NCBI GenBank assembly: GCA_033439795.1
Contig: JAUTDP010000015.1
Location: 930,001-994,000, forward strand
Source of the DNA: Sordaria brevicollis
Lineage: Eukaryota; Ascomycota; Sordariomycetes; Sordariales; Sordariaceae
DNA length: 64,000 nucleotides
Direction: 5' to 3'
A program made the position numbers and the translations under genes. Shown here one piece after another: positions 12,116 through 24,600 of the stretch (its first letter is position 1; every line of letters begins with the position of its first letter). A model generated the notes under the pieces. The model saw nothing but the letters and a program-made list of their open reading frames with translations, did no database searches and had not been told where the DNA came from.

Positions 12116-12569
12116 CGTATCTTCGGGTTATATATACGGAGCAGCGCTGAAGTCTCAGGCTCAGCACAATAACGTTGTGGATGGCTGAAAATTTTCTTTG
12201 AACGACGAACGCGCAAAAGTATAGTAGGTTGGTCTCCCTCCTTTTGTCAAATAGAGTCCCTCTTGTTCAAAGCTAAAACTTGGTATGAGCTATCCTCGCC
12301 GAGAAAACAGCATCGGCTGGAGTGCCCCCGTCCCCGGAAAGGCCCGAATGCCCAACATCAAGGAGCTTGGGACTACTCCGACTGCCGTCTATCAAAGTCC
12401 ATGTCCGTGCTATTCTCTTGCTCCTCGACCAAACTATCTCTTCGTATGCCTTTATCTCGGCACACAGAACTCGAAACCATCGTGAACGGCCTCGTCCCTA
12501 CCGATCACCTCTACCGTCCATGACAGACTTGAACAGATGCCCTTGGGACATATGTCCTTGTGTTCCCCC

Positions 12570-13609
12570 CTACGTCAAGAACACGGGTCTTTCCCCCCTG
12601 CAAGGCGCTTTTGGGCGAAGGCTAGAAGTTTTAGTAGATGGATGCTTGAGAAAAGGAGCCGATGAAGCTTTTTGGGACACTTGGTTGTTGTCGCTACCAC
12701 CGATGGTGCTGCGGACAATCCCTAGTTGGGACCGAGCATGAACTCGAATACCTCTGTCACGTCGATTTGTTAGATGAAACGTGCGCTTCTATATATTCGT
12801 TTAGGATCACGCAAGGGATTCTGATGGATCAACTTACCGCAGCGGATATCGAGGATGCACTGAAGGAAACTCCTCTGGAGCTCCAAACGCCGAAGACCCT
12901 TCCCACGAGGTCTGCTATGGGGCTTCATGGGGTCGCCCCTGATCATCTCATCGCGGTGTCGAAGAATTTGTTCGGCGGCTGCTCGGATTACTTTCATTTC
13001 GGTACCGGCCCTGTAGGCATCTTTCATATAGTCCACGGCCCTGGCCCTGATCGCCTCCTGGGAGGGTGGGATGCCACCACTATCATTTGTCATGTCTTCC
13101 ACTTGTTGCTTGTTAGACATCTGGGACGAAGCTGGACGCAGGGGGAAAAGGACTTACTGATAGTATCCACGGGCAAAATTCCCTGGTGGTAAATAATCCG
13201 ACCAGGCGTCATTCGGAGGATGATCCCTGACTCTGTTAGCACGGTCGGCCCGTCGGGTGCCAGATGATCCCAGAAAAACAGAAGCTCGAAGAAGATATTT
13301 CGACGAGTCCCTGAATGAATGTCGAAGATTGAGGAGACACTTACGTTTGGCCTTTGGAGCCTGATGCTTCTCATGGCTGTGGCCGGTGGTCGTGGTCGAC
13401 TCAGCTTTGCCGTTGAGCTTGGAGCCCTTAGTGGCTTTCTCATGGCCCAACTGCGGCTCGTTGTTGCCTTTCTCACTTGACGTAATGCCAGCTCCCTTTC
13501 CATCGACGGAAATAAGCTCGTCGTTGTCGGACACAGGCTCGTCGTCGGGATCCGGACTTTGCGCTTTGGGCGGCGCCTCTTGACGTGTGGTGGGCTTAAT
13601 GCGCGCCAT
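12570..13609 (-). CDS. DILPVDxI-family basic protein, copy 4 (about 249 aa)
   Basis: Function unknown. Exons are 13609-13345, 13226-13158 (69 nt), 13101-12838 (264 nt) and 12721-12570, all phase 1. Exon 1 starts MARIKPTTRQ and is rich in K, S, T and H. The LPEP element of the other copies is not evident. Exon 2 ends GILPVDTI. Exon 3 holds NDSGGIPPS, MKDAYRAGTEMK, RRLELQRSFLQCIL and DIRC; the GNPxYxHN element is altered to GDPMKPHS. The last exon, after a CTAG acceptor, is S/K-rich and ends RPVFLT. It is divergently paired with the gene at 14224 over about 615 nt. Exon lengths identical to three paralogues make the model secure in its middle part. The C-terminal exon is less certain. Confidence 0.8.
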
Positions 13610-14049
13610 GATTGACGCGCATTGAGCACTGGAGAGAGGGACTAAGAGATGTTCTGGTCTGGCGAAAAGTTCTCGAGCCAGAGGTAAGTTAGCTAGAAGG
13701 TGTTGGTGGGTTTTGAAATGCAGATTTTGGGGATTTATCCTCGAATGACCGAACGGACAGTCGAGTCCAGGAACCTAAGAAAGGTAATGAGCAACACTGT
13801 GAAGCGCAAAGGTTTCTAAAGTTTGTCAGGTGAACTACCCAGGCGTTAAAATAGATGAAAAGCCTCACCATCAAGGTCATCAACACGGTGAAGCTCCCGC
13901 CCGCAAGTAACCTTGATTCATGAACAGCATGCCTGTACTCATTCCAGGTCCAGGTTCAAAGTTCCCGTCACTCTGCAGACCTTGAGCGCAGCCACTGAGT
14001 CTCAGGTTATGCGACGGCCAGTTCAGAATTTCCAGTCGCTTGTCCACCT

Positions 14050-14057
14050 TATATAAA
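14050..14057 (+). promoter_or_regulatory. TATA box of the 14224 gene
   Basis: TATATAAA lies 167-174 nt before the ATG, followed by a C-rich leader full of CCACC/CACCATC. Confidence 0.6.
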
Positions 14058-14966
14058 CAACATCCTCCCACCCTGACCCTCCACCTTCCAACATCGGAAC
14101 ACCATCCGCCTGGGAATACTCACCTACTGAAAAGACACCCCAACGGCCACCACCGTCCGCCGACAATCACCCTCCACCAACCACCACGCATCTAGCGCAG
14201 TCTCAACTCTCAACACCACCACGATGGTTCGTGTGAAGCACTCGGATAAGAAGCCGCCTTCCTGGAAGAGGGCACGCAAGCCCACCGCGAAAGAGACCCA
14301 GCCGGCCAAGAAGGTCACCACTTCGAAGGCCACAGTCACCAAAGCCACCAAGGCCGCTGAGGCTGATGACACTGAGAGCTGGCTCCTGCTTCCGGAGTTC
14401 GATCAGAAGGAATTCAAAGCGGCCGCCACCGAGCCCTTCCGTGGTAAGTTAAAATTGCATTGGACGGGTTATAATCTTCATTTACTGACAGCAGTACTCA
14501 CAGTCATCCTTCCTGTGCCCCGTCGTGGCACCAAGCTGTACGCAGCCTGGGAGCTGATCCCCGTGGGAAAAATTGGTAAGTCGTCAACGTCGACCTCCAG
14601 CACTGCCTTCTCTGCCGTCTTGTCGGGCTTGGTTTAAGGGTTAGATCGCTAACTTCAAAGGACAGTCAGCGATATGTACCAGTTCGGCTCTCCCCCGACA
14701 AACGAGGAGCTGATGAGCCATGCCAAGATCTTCGCTGAACACGCCATCAAGCAGGATGCTGCCACCGAGATCGAGAAAGCAGCTAAGGCCATCTTGGAAG
14801 ATCTGAATTTCACCGCCAACGGCTTCGGGACTGGAGCCTACCCCGTAGGCCAGCAATTCGAGGGGATTCTGAAGCAGGGCTTCTTTGTCGGAGCCATTGC
14901 TGATATTCTTAGCTCTGGCGCAGCCTCGGAAATTGGTAAGATATTCACTATCCATTCCCCTGTATC

Positions 14967-15326
14967 CAGCGGTAGAAACAAGTCAAGTATCGCAAGCAAG
15001 TATAAGCAAGTACTTGCAAGTTGTAGGTCAAGTAAGGGTCCTTACTTGCTTGATCAAGTCAAGTAAGCGGTCTTGCTTGCTTGACTGACTTGCCAAGCCT
15101 TTTGGACCTATCTAAAAGTTGATCCACCGGTTAGATAATTGATAATAAGGTCCCGATAAACTTCGATAAACTCCGATAAGCTTCGATAAGCTCCGATAAG
15201 AAACTAATAAGTACATTATCAAGCAAGTCAAGCAAGTTTCAAGCAAGCAAGTATAAGGCTTTTACTTGACCCACTCAAGTCAAGTAAGGTATTAAACTTG
15301 CTTGATTTGACTTGTTTCTAACGCTG
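14967..15326 (+). mobile_element. 360-bp hAT-like MITE in intron 3 of the 14224 gene
   Basis: Terminal inverted repeats: left end CAGCGGTAGAAACAAGTCAA, right end its near-perfect inverse (CAGCGTTAGAAACAAGTCAA when reversed). The flanks carry a perfect 8-bp duplication CCTGTATC at 14959-14966 and 15327-15334. CAGNG-type termini plus 8-bp duplications are the hallmark of hAT transposons. The interior is a set of CAAGTCAAGTAAG/CTTGCTTGACT repeats and GATAAGCTTC repeats with no coding capacity. Without it the intron would be about 106 nt. It is not RIP-mutated, as expected for such a short repeat. Confidence 0.88.
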
Positions 15327-15494
15327 CCTGTATCAGCGCCTTCCCGAGAATACGCTGCCAAGGGGTTGCCTTCTAACACACTTTCGCTGACGCATTTTCT
15401 CTCCATTAGTTGCCCAGAAGGTCGCGTCTACCAAGGGCCCTACTTCCAAGCCCACCCCGAAGGCCGTATATGCCAAGGACACCATCTCGAAATC

Positions 15495-15675
15495 TATCAC
15501 AATACTGGGTGGCTGGCCTGCAGGGATAACAGGAGTGTACGTAACCTAAATAACCGAAGTCTAAAGTCTAAGGGATTTTTATACAATAGCTAGAGATTTA
15601 TACATCTATAGAGTCTTACACAATTACACACAATCAAGCCTTCTTTACTCCCCCAATATTATTACTATTATAATA
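15495..15675 (+). repeat. 5' LTR of the Copia element
   Basis: 181 bp from TATCACAATACTGGG to CTATTATAATA. The ends derive from TG..CA by C-to-T/G-to-A change. The first ~45 bp are little mutated and the rest is RIP-mutated. Confidence 0.88.
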
Positions 15676-18600
15676 ATTAAGAATTTTATCAATTCGCCTA
15701 AATTATAATATTAATAACGTTAATAATAACGAAATTAGTAATAATAATAATATCTTCGAAGATTAATAATATTCGTTTCAATTCCCCTAAGGATTGGCCT
15801 ACTTAAGAAGATGCCTTTATTTCCTAAGCCTAAAATTTAGGCCTATAGGAATATATTAATCTTATAAATCGCTAATTTTAGTTAACGAAACCCTCTAAAT
15901 TTAATATTTTCGATTATATTAGCTAAAAACCCGAAGGAAAAACCGCCATTAAGAAGAAAGTTCATTTTAAAGAGCTATTTAATATTATAATTAAATACAG
16001 CTTTTATTATAAACGCAATTATCGCGATTATATAATTAAAAAAAACGATTAATATATAAATTTAAAGGCAATTTTTAATTTAGGGACTAAAAAAACCTAA
16101 TTAAATTTATAAATAACCGAAACCGTTAAAAATCTATACCGCGAAATTAATTTTACTAAATATTTTAATATTTACAAATAATACAATAATTTTATTAAAG
16201 CCGTATATTTTAACAATTAAGAAATTAAAAAATAAATTAAAACCCAATTAATCTCTATTCTACATTTAGGCCGTACTATTAAGGATTAAATTATTTAATC
16301 GTTCTATTAAAAATAAACTATAATTCTATACAAGGCCCGCGGGGTCCCTAAATCTAATAACCTAAATATTTAATTTATAGAATTTAATTATATAATTAAA
16401 AGAAGTCTTTTTTCCTTATAGGTAGATACGTATTAATTTTAATATAATAAAGAATTAAAAAAGGATAATTATATAGAAATAGGATTTTATACCGTTACTA
16501 AAGATTTTCGTAAAGTAATAACGGTAAATCCTACTTAGGGTAAAAGCCGGCTAACCCCCCTATTAAAAAGTACAATATTTACGGCTACGTTAAGCGGAAA
16601 ATCCGTTAAGGAGGACGCTCCTAATAACAAGGAAAACCTTAATACGAATATTAGAGAAGGGCGGAGAAAAATTATAATACTAATAAAGAAGAAGGGAAAT
16701 AAGAAAAATACATCCTCTAAATTTACTAATAAAAAATACGCCTCCTCCCTTCCCTAGTAAATTTATAAAATAAAACGTCCTACTTATAAATTTTATAATT
16801 AATTCAATTACGAAATTAAATTATATTATTACATACGCTTATAAATTACCTTCGAAGGTTAAATAATAAACGAGGATATTAAGAAACGTATTACCGCTAA
16901 TATAGAAAAGGATAAGAAATTTAAAGAGGCCGTTCTCTAATTATATAAATAAAAGGAAGACGAATTTAATTAAAAGTAATTTTATAATCGTTTAATAAAT
17001 AAAAGTAGTTTTTTAGTACTTACGGATTACTACGCCGTATACCTATTAAGAAACTTTACAATTTTCGATTTAAATATAATAATTTATATTTTCAATAAAA
17101 TTAATCAATTTAAAAACCTTTCCCCTATAAATATAAACGATTATATATAAACTAATAGTAACTATATTTCTATCGAAGGGTATAATACCGTAATAATTAA
17201 AATCTAAAATAATATAGGGTTAAAGGAATTAATCCTCCCTAACGTCGCTTTAATACCAAATATAACTTATAACCTTATTTCTTTAAAATAATTCGAAGAT
17301 AATTATATTTTTTAAAATTATAAGAACGGGTATTTACACTCTAACCTTACAAACTCTTTAATCTATTACGTATATTCTATTAATAAATAATTTATATTAA
17401 AATATATCCTTCTATTAAAAAATAATATTAACGAATCTTCTTTTACAATACATATTACTTCTAATTATTCTTAATAAAAGCTATAAAAAGGCGTAACCCT
17501 CCATTAACACTTTCGATTTAACTACCTAAAACTAAATACGCTTACTAAATTAATTAAATAAATCTATAGGGTTCGACTTAAAGGTCCAAATCTAATATAC
17601 TACGAATTATATACTATAACCAAATTAAAACGCTAAATACGCAAAGAACCTTACAATTACTCAAAAAGTCTAAAATTACGCTTCACTATCGACTTCTTCT
17701 TTTATAATAAAACTAAAATATAAAATAGAGAATATTTAAATTTAATAATAATTATAAATCGATAATTTAAATATATTTAAACGTATTATTTAAATAACCG
17801 AAAAGCCGATTTTATATTAATATATTTTTAAAACCTTTTTACAAACTTATAAACCTAATATAAAATCCTCCCTTATATCGTAGAATATAATAACGAAATA
17901 AATAATAATCGAAAAATTACAATATAATTAATTAAACGTAGTATTATAGTCGAACTTTCTATATTTTATATATAGGCGTAAAATAGCGGCGTAGAACGCT
18001 TAAAGGGTATAATTAAAATTAAAGCGGCGTTAATATATATAAATACAAATCTACCCGAAGTATTTTAGCTAAAAATTATACGCGTAATTACGTATTTCTA
18101 TAATTTAACGCCTAAAGTAGACTACTACTAGAAGGCTCCTAAAGAGAGATTTAAATCGTACTATAACTTCAAAAACGGTAATATACTACTAATAAATCCT
18201 TCCCCTATAATCGCGTACTTAAAAGTCTACGGTTATAAGGCTTTTACCCTTACTACCGCCATTATAAATAATAAAAAAAAGATTAGAAAATTTAAAAAAC
18301 GTACGTAAATCGAATATTTAATCGGCTATTAATTAACGAACTAATATAAAATTTAGAACCCCTATACTAATTAAATTATAATAATACGAAATATTATATT
18401 TAACGAAAACGAAATATTTCCGGGTAAAATTAAAGAAATCTATAAATCCCTATAAATTTCCTTTAAAAAATTAACTATATAATTAAAAACCCTTTATAAT
18501 ATAAATACCATTAAAGTAAATTAATTAAAATTACTATAAATTCTCCCAACGTTTAACTTTATAATTATAAACTTTCCGACCGACGCGAACGAAACGATCG

Positions 18601-20995
18601 ATACAATTAATACCTTAAAAGAGGGGAAATAAAAGGAGGAAGCGATCGTAAAATTATTAAAAGATTAGCACTAAATATAAATAAACCAAATCCCATTAAA
18701 TTAATACTACGAATTAATAAACTAATTCCTATTATAAATATAGGAGTTAAAAATTCTAACCGAATTTTTGGAAAAACCAACTCCAATACCTTCATAATTA
18801 ATTACTAATTTCTAAAATACGGTTATAAACCTAAAAGATAAAGGGTACTACTCTACGTCCCTAACCCTAAATAAAATACCAATATCGTTCTTAATTAATA
18901 AACTCTTAAAATCCAACGAGGATTTATAACTAACTATAAATTAATACCTCAATTGGGCCGCATTTTTCTTAACCGGACGGGGTAACTATCCTATAAATCT
19001 TTAGGGAAATTAAATCGTCGATTAGGGTTTCCTAGAAAAAATACGAGAGAAGGGTATTAAAATCGATCTTAATTATAACTCTAAATTAAAATTAATAAGG
19101 GAAAAAGTCGACCGGCTATAGAAATAAAGATTTCTAAAAACCTTTTATCGATTTAATTTTTTACTACTTTTAAAATATTATTAAACGCTTAACCTTCATC
19201 CTATAGGGGAATTATTTAAAATTATAAAAAAAGAGTATTTAATTAAATACAATAAAATAAAATTTTAAAAATAAATAAATATTAAGGATATAAATAAAAA
19301 GGAGATTTTAAAGTTATAATAAATCTACATTTATAAATTTAATTAAAACAGTAAATTTTAGAAGTATAAAGCTCGTTTAGTAATACAAAGAAATTAATAA
19401 ATTAAAAATAAAATTCGCAAAATTTATACAACTACATTAATAATTAAGTCCTTCCGTATTCTTATAATAATTATAACCTATTTCAATTTAAATTTAACCT
19501 AATACAACATTAAAAATACCTTTATTAATACCTTACTAAATAAATTAATTTATATACAAACTCCTCCTAAGTATTAAAAAAAGGGCTAAATAATCTAATT
19601 ACTTCGAACGCTATACAAGTTATATAAATTACTATTCCTATAATAATAAGAATTTATTAAAACCCTTATAACTATAAGTATATCCCCTATCCCTTTTAAG
19701 CCTAATATTTTAATTAAAAATAACGTATTCCTCTTCTTCTACGTTAATAATATCGTAATCGTTTACTTAAATAAAGATAAGGAAATAACTATAATTAAAG
19801 GGGTAATTATTACCCTCAAGAAAAAATACTAATTAATTAGCAAAGAGGAACTAAAATAATTCCTAAAAATTAAAATTATTTATAACCGTAAAAAACGGTT
19901 AATCTAACTATTATAGCGCGACTATATTAATAAAATTATAAATAAAGTTAAAGGGATAAAGAAATTCTTCTAAACCCCTATAGTTAAGGAGGAATTAATC
20001 CCCTATAAAAATAAAATACTATTATACGAAATTACCGTCTATTAAATTAAAATCGGCTCTATCCTCTATATTATTATTACTACGCGCCTAAATATTACTT
20101 TCCCTATTTCTAAATTAATTCGTTTCAATTCGAATTCTAATCCGATATACTATAAAATTATAAATCGCGTCCTTCTATATTTACTATCAACCTAAAACTA
20201 CGTTCTCCAATTAAATAAATTAGACCGTTAGGATTTTTATGTAATAATTAATTCCTCCTTCGTAAATAATTCCCTTAATTATAAAAATTCCTAAACATTT
20301 ATTTTAAAACTCCTAAATACAACCGTAAATTAGCGAATTAATAAATAAAATACAATAACTACCTTTTCTACGGAAATAAAACTATTATCCCTAAACTAAA
20401 ACGCTAAAGAAACTATTTACGCCCACCGTCTATTTAACGAATTAACAATAAAATTCGACTAAGAAACTACGCCTATAAATTACAATAATAAATAAACGAT
20501 CTACTTCGTTATTAAAGAGGGTATACGCTTAATAACTAAATTAAAATATATAAATATCTATAAATACTAACTATATTAAATATAGGAAAAGAAATTTATC
20601 GACGTTATTTACATCCCGATTAAAGAATAAATCGCCGACGGCCTTATAAAGAATCTCGGGCCTATAAATTACCGCATATCGATAAAATAATTAAAACTCG
20701 TAGAACTCTAACAGCTACCGATTAAATTACTAAAAATTACAAGCGCGTTTATTATAATAAAAATACCTAAAAAGGTAATAGATTTAAAAAATAAAGATTA
20801 AGAGGAACCAAAAGATAAAAAGGCTATAAATAAATTAGATAGGAGACTTTACAATCTACTTAAAAATTAACGTAATAAATAAAAACTCTAGGGAAATACT
20901 ACTATACTAAGAATAGAGGTATAAGACTCTTAAAGGATTATAAGGCATTTCTAAATAGATTTAGTACTAATTTATAACATAAATTTAAGGGGGTG

Positions 20996-21176
20996 TATTA
21001 TAATACTAGGTAATTGGCCTACAGGGATAACAGGAGTATACGTAACCTAAATAACCGAGGTCTGGAATCTAAGGGATTTTTATATAGTAGCTAGAGATCT
21101 GCACGTCTGCAGAGTCTTACACAATTACACACAATCAAGCCTTCTTTGCTCCCCCAATATTATCACCATTGTAACA
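20996..21176 (+). repeat. 3' LTR of the Copia element
   Basis: 181 bp from TATTATAATACTAGG to CACCATTGTAACA. The last ~110 bp look unmutated and best preserve the original LTR sequence. Confidence 0.88.
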
Positions 21177-21308
21177 AAATCCGCCCCGGAGATTGTGCCT
21201 AGCAAGGCCACTGCCCAGAGGTCCGCTCCGAAGCGACTACAGGAGCTGCGCGAGGGCACTCGCAAAAGTGCTCGCCTTCAAAGCGCGGAGCCTAAGATGG
21301 AGATTTGA

Positions 21309-22187
21309 GATCTCCCCGGTTGCAATGGCTCTGTTAGAACGTTGTAATAGGTTGCAGGTGTAAAAGCTAGGCCGGGCCAATCTTCTTGTTCAGCATTGCG
21401 AGAGTAGGGAAGGCAAGACCGTGAAAAGAGATAGATTGCATATATGTTTCGAGCAGCGGACAATGACTCTTGTAACCCATGATAGAACAACGGAAGCAAC
21501 TTATCAACCGTACATCCATACTGGAAGGATAACAAATGTGACGCCGAGAGACTTGATGACACCTGTGAAACACTGAAATAGCGATGTGAAGTTTTCTGTA
21601 CCTCGCCGTGCGTTTGAACCCCCCCCCCCCCCCCCCCCCCTTCCCGTCGGCGCTTGCCTGTCAGTATATCCTCTCTTTCAGAGGCCGTCCACCTTGGTGG
21701 ACATGAGTCGCAGCTAAGCAAGGCAGAGTGTCAAACCCAACGACAGAGCCTGTCGCAGGACCAGTTATGTATTGTGCTTCAACCGCAACCTCAGGAGTTC
21801 ACGATGACATGATTGCGGATGGAAGTGACGCGAACACCAAAGGGTGACTCAACAGGAATTACAGTTTGCTCGTTCAAAGACGTTAGACTTTTCTGCACTG
21901 ACAGAAGATCATCACTTGTGACATCGGCCACTGGCCAGTAGGTCATTCCGAGTACTGATAAAACTCCATCACGTCTTATTCACCAAGGAAAAGAAGGGAG
22001 TAAAAAGATCAAGGAATAATGAGAGTTATACACAAACCAGCTATCTTACACCAATTTTCCAGTCTGTCATCAAGTGACGCTTCTACTTCATGGGAAGAAA
22101 GTTAGCACAGCTTTTCAATCTCTGCGCCAAGAACAGCAGCTGAAGATTACTTACCGGCAGCAGCATGCTATCATGAAAGAGCTTTGC
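21309..22187. other. Intergenic region with a poly-C run
   Basis: Holds an uninterrupted run of about 22 C at 21619-21640. No supported gene. The minus-strand gene ends at 22188. A possible extra 3' exon of that gene (donor GTAAGT near 22155) cannot be confirmed. Confidence 0.5.
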
Positions 22188-23609
22188 CTACTTGAGCAGC
22201 TCCTGAAGAAAGACTTGCTGGAGTCTCTGTCTGAGGATCTCGGACACGACCTCAAACTGGACGGGCCTTCTTGTGAGCTCTTCAATCTTGCCTTGCGTAA
22301 TTGAGCTAAGCAACGTCGCTGCCTTCTTCACCGCGCCCACTGTCTCGTTTTCCTGGGCTCTAGCCAGAAAGAGGCGTGCCTCAGCGGTCACCATCTCCGG
22401 AGTGGGCGACTGCAGTGTCACGAGACTTTCGAGGAACAGGCGGTTGACTACAGTAGACAGTTAGCGGGATTCAACGGCATGGAGGAGTGTGACATAAAAA
22501 TGCGACTGGAAGGAAACATAAGGAAAGGGTAGGAGCTTACTACGATCAACGACTGGGACCAGCTGATAGGCGGCCTTAACACGTGCTTCGGATTGACCAG
22601 AAGCTAGCTGGGTCATCTGCTGGTTTCCTGCCGCGGTGCTAGCGACGACGCTTTGCACAGGGGCATTGCCGCCGATGACGGACTCTGACAGCTTTGCAGC
22701 TGTATGCTCCTCGACTTCAACAGCTGGAGCTTCCATAGCCGCCGGTGTAGTAGTCGGAACAGTAGCCGAAGGTGGAGCTGTATCAGTGGCTATGACAGCC
22801 TCCATGGAATCTGCCGGAGAAGCGACAGGAGCAACTAAAGGAGCAAAGGCCGGAGCAGGGACCGGAGTAGCGGCAGGAACGAAGGCCGGTGTAGGAGTCG
22901 GGGCTGTGGCCAGAGTAAAAACCGGGGCAGGGGTCGGGGCAACAACTGGTCGAGCTGCCAGAATGGTGATGGTAGGGCGAGCCTTGGTAACGCTGGCATT
23001 CTCATCGCTGGCATCATCGCCGTCAACATCCTCGTGGCTGACATCATCGTGGTTGGAGTCGTGGTCGTTGGCTTCTCCCTCGTGGTTGAAATTGTCACTA
23101 TCAAATTCGATTAGTCCCTCCTCCACTATCTCAGCATCCCGAGACCCCTCTTCATCAACGTCAACGGCGCTAGCAACAGGAAGAACAGCGGGGCTTGTCA
23201 TGATTGGAGAACTAGCTAAAGGGGAATCAGGAGCCTCGCCTTCATCGTCGTCCGCGGTGGGTGTTGAAGCGATGTCGTTGTCGGGCAAGCCACCAGGTGT
23301 AGCGGTAATACCGAGAGCCCTAGCGACAGCTCTTGTCATACGCCTCTCGGTAAGAGGTCTCATGTCGGGTGGAGGAGAGCCGCGTCTTCTCCTGCGGGTT
23401 CCGCTGGGGGAAGCGTTGGCCGGAGCCTCATCCTCCGGTATGATCTCGCCGGCCGCACGGCGACGCTCGATGTCCCTTTGGCGCTCAAGCTCCGCCTGCC
23501 TTTGACGCTCTTCGCGTTCCAAACGACGATTTCGCCAACCGATAAGCTGGCTCGGATCGGTGATCTCCTCACCGATACGCTCTCCGACCTTTTTACAATT
23601 CCACGGCAT
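22188..23609 (-). CDS. Long family member with extended disordered N-terminal half (about 442 aa)
   Basis: Function unknown. Two exons are read at 23609-22541 and 22447-22188, with a phase-1 intron. The start MPWNCKKVGERIGEE is chosen for its context AAAATGCC; the frame is open a little further upstream. Residues about 30-60 are an R/E-rich helix, 85-110 hold an arginine run, 150-230 are acidic with D/H/N-rich repeats, and 230-310 are A/P/T-rich low complexity. The end of exon 1 reads AAYQLVPVVDR and exon 2 holds SPTPEMVTAEARLFLARAQE. These align with WELIPVGKI and PPTNEELMSHAKIFAEHAI of the gene at 14224, so the C-terminal module belongs to the family. Here the exon-2 motif has fused to exon 1. 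No membrane or signal segment is seen. Confidence 0.8.
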
Positions 23610-24600
23610 TTTGATCGGTAATCGTGAGTTTGTCACGGGTGCTTGGTGATGGCTGTATGGTTGCAACAGAAGGAGAGTCATTAATCTTGCAAGCCAAAGG
23701 GGAAAAGTTTTTGTAATTTGAGGTAGAAGTTCGCGATGGTGGTATGCAAAAAAAGGTAGCCGTGAAAGTCAGCAGTGACTGGGAGGTGGGCAAAACGATG
23801 GACTCTGTTCGCCTAACCATCGATTGAATGGTAACTCGCCTCACTCCACTCCGAATCGGGGGCACTGTTGGAAACTTCCAACTGGAAGAACCATAGGGCG
23901 TAGTTCATACACTCTCGGGTTGATACACCATTTACTCGAGGTACGAGGTGTGCTCGCATACCCTAATTCGTGCCAACCGACTGACATCAAGACTGGTCCG
24001 GGCAAATAAGTCAATCAGGCTTATGTTGTCACAAGACCAGCCCACCGAGCCATTGATTCAGACCGCACTGCGTGTACATACGGATTTGAGATCCCTCCGA
24101 TGCTTTTATATATGTAGTTTCTGAACGCCCTAGTGTTAGGAGTCGTTTGGGCTTCGTTGCGTGTTCGGGAGAACCGGTTTGGAAGGCAATAGCTAAACAA
24201 CAGTTTGCCATGGGAGGGGGGTGGACAAGGCCCAAACAGGTCATAACAGGAAGTGTTTTCCAGAAAGAGACAGCATGCTGGAGGCCGAACTGCCTGACAA
24301 TTATCGTGAAGACGCACACCTCCGAGACTGCCCAAGACTCCCAAAACAACAAAAAGCCAACGGGTCTTCCACCACACTCCAGAAAATAGCCTCCAATTCT
24401 GCTCTGACCAAGTCCGTCCACTGGAGTCACCTGTGGCAGCGAGTGGCCTGTTGTCCTGACATCACACCCCTTGTCACATTCTCTGTGTTGAACTATCCAA
24501 ATTGCATGGCGTTGACAGACTTCTGTCGGAAGTGATATACACCGCCTCCTACGACACGTCCGTTGACCAACACTGCCAGTCTGGGCTTCGGAAGTTAACT
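23610..24600. other. Intergenic region
   Basis: No supported gene. Several short open frames overlap on both strands without splice or motif support. Confidence 0.5.

Larger units (their letters stand above)
15495..21176 (+). mobile_element. Copia-type LTR retrotransposon, RIP-mutated
   Basis: The element is 5,682 bp with 181-bp LTRs at 15495-15675 and 20996-21176, bounded by a perfect 5-bp duplication AAATC (15490-15494, 21177-21181). The interior is nearly free of CA and TG and full of stops, but plus-strand remnants are readable: an integrase remnant resembling QNGVAER near 17980, LPEVFW near 18055, and a reverse-transcriptase FFYVNN (from YVDD) near 19734-19752. Integrase before reverse transcriptase is the Copia order. 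A purine tract AAATTTAAGGGGGTG precedes the 3' LTR. The outer part of each LTR keeps CA/TG, so mutation fades toward the unique flanks. No intact protein remains. Confidence 0.92.
14224..21308 (+). pseudogene. Family member (subfamily 2) disrupted by a Copia element in its last exon
   Basis: Exons are 14224-14443, 14504-14575, 14666-14935 and 15410-15494, with the rest of the last exon at 21182-21308 after the insertion. All introns are phase 1. The basic tail begins MVRVKHSDKKPPSWKRARK; then come SWLLLPEF, VILPVPRRG with WELIPVGKI, and a helical core with EELMSHAKIFAEHAIKQ and FVGAIADIL. The final exon is K/R/P-rich and resembles a chromatin-type tail. Counting one copy of the AAATC target duplication, the coding frame is uninterrupted and gives 257 residues, so the gene was intact when the element landed. 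Intron 3 also holds a MITE. With the element in place, translation would run into RIP-mutated LTR sequence and stop early. Function unknown. Confidence 0.85.

Noticed and set aside
21619..21640. Run of about 22 C
   Set aside because: A simple homopolymer with no link to a gene; its length may also be affected by sequencing.
22636..23505. 289-residue plus-strand open frame rich in Ala/Ser/Gly
   Set aside because: It is the antisense of the low-complexity exon at 23609-22541. The minus strand has start context, an intron and family motifs.
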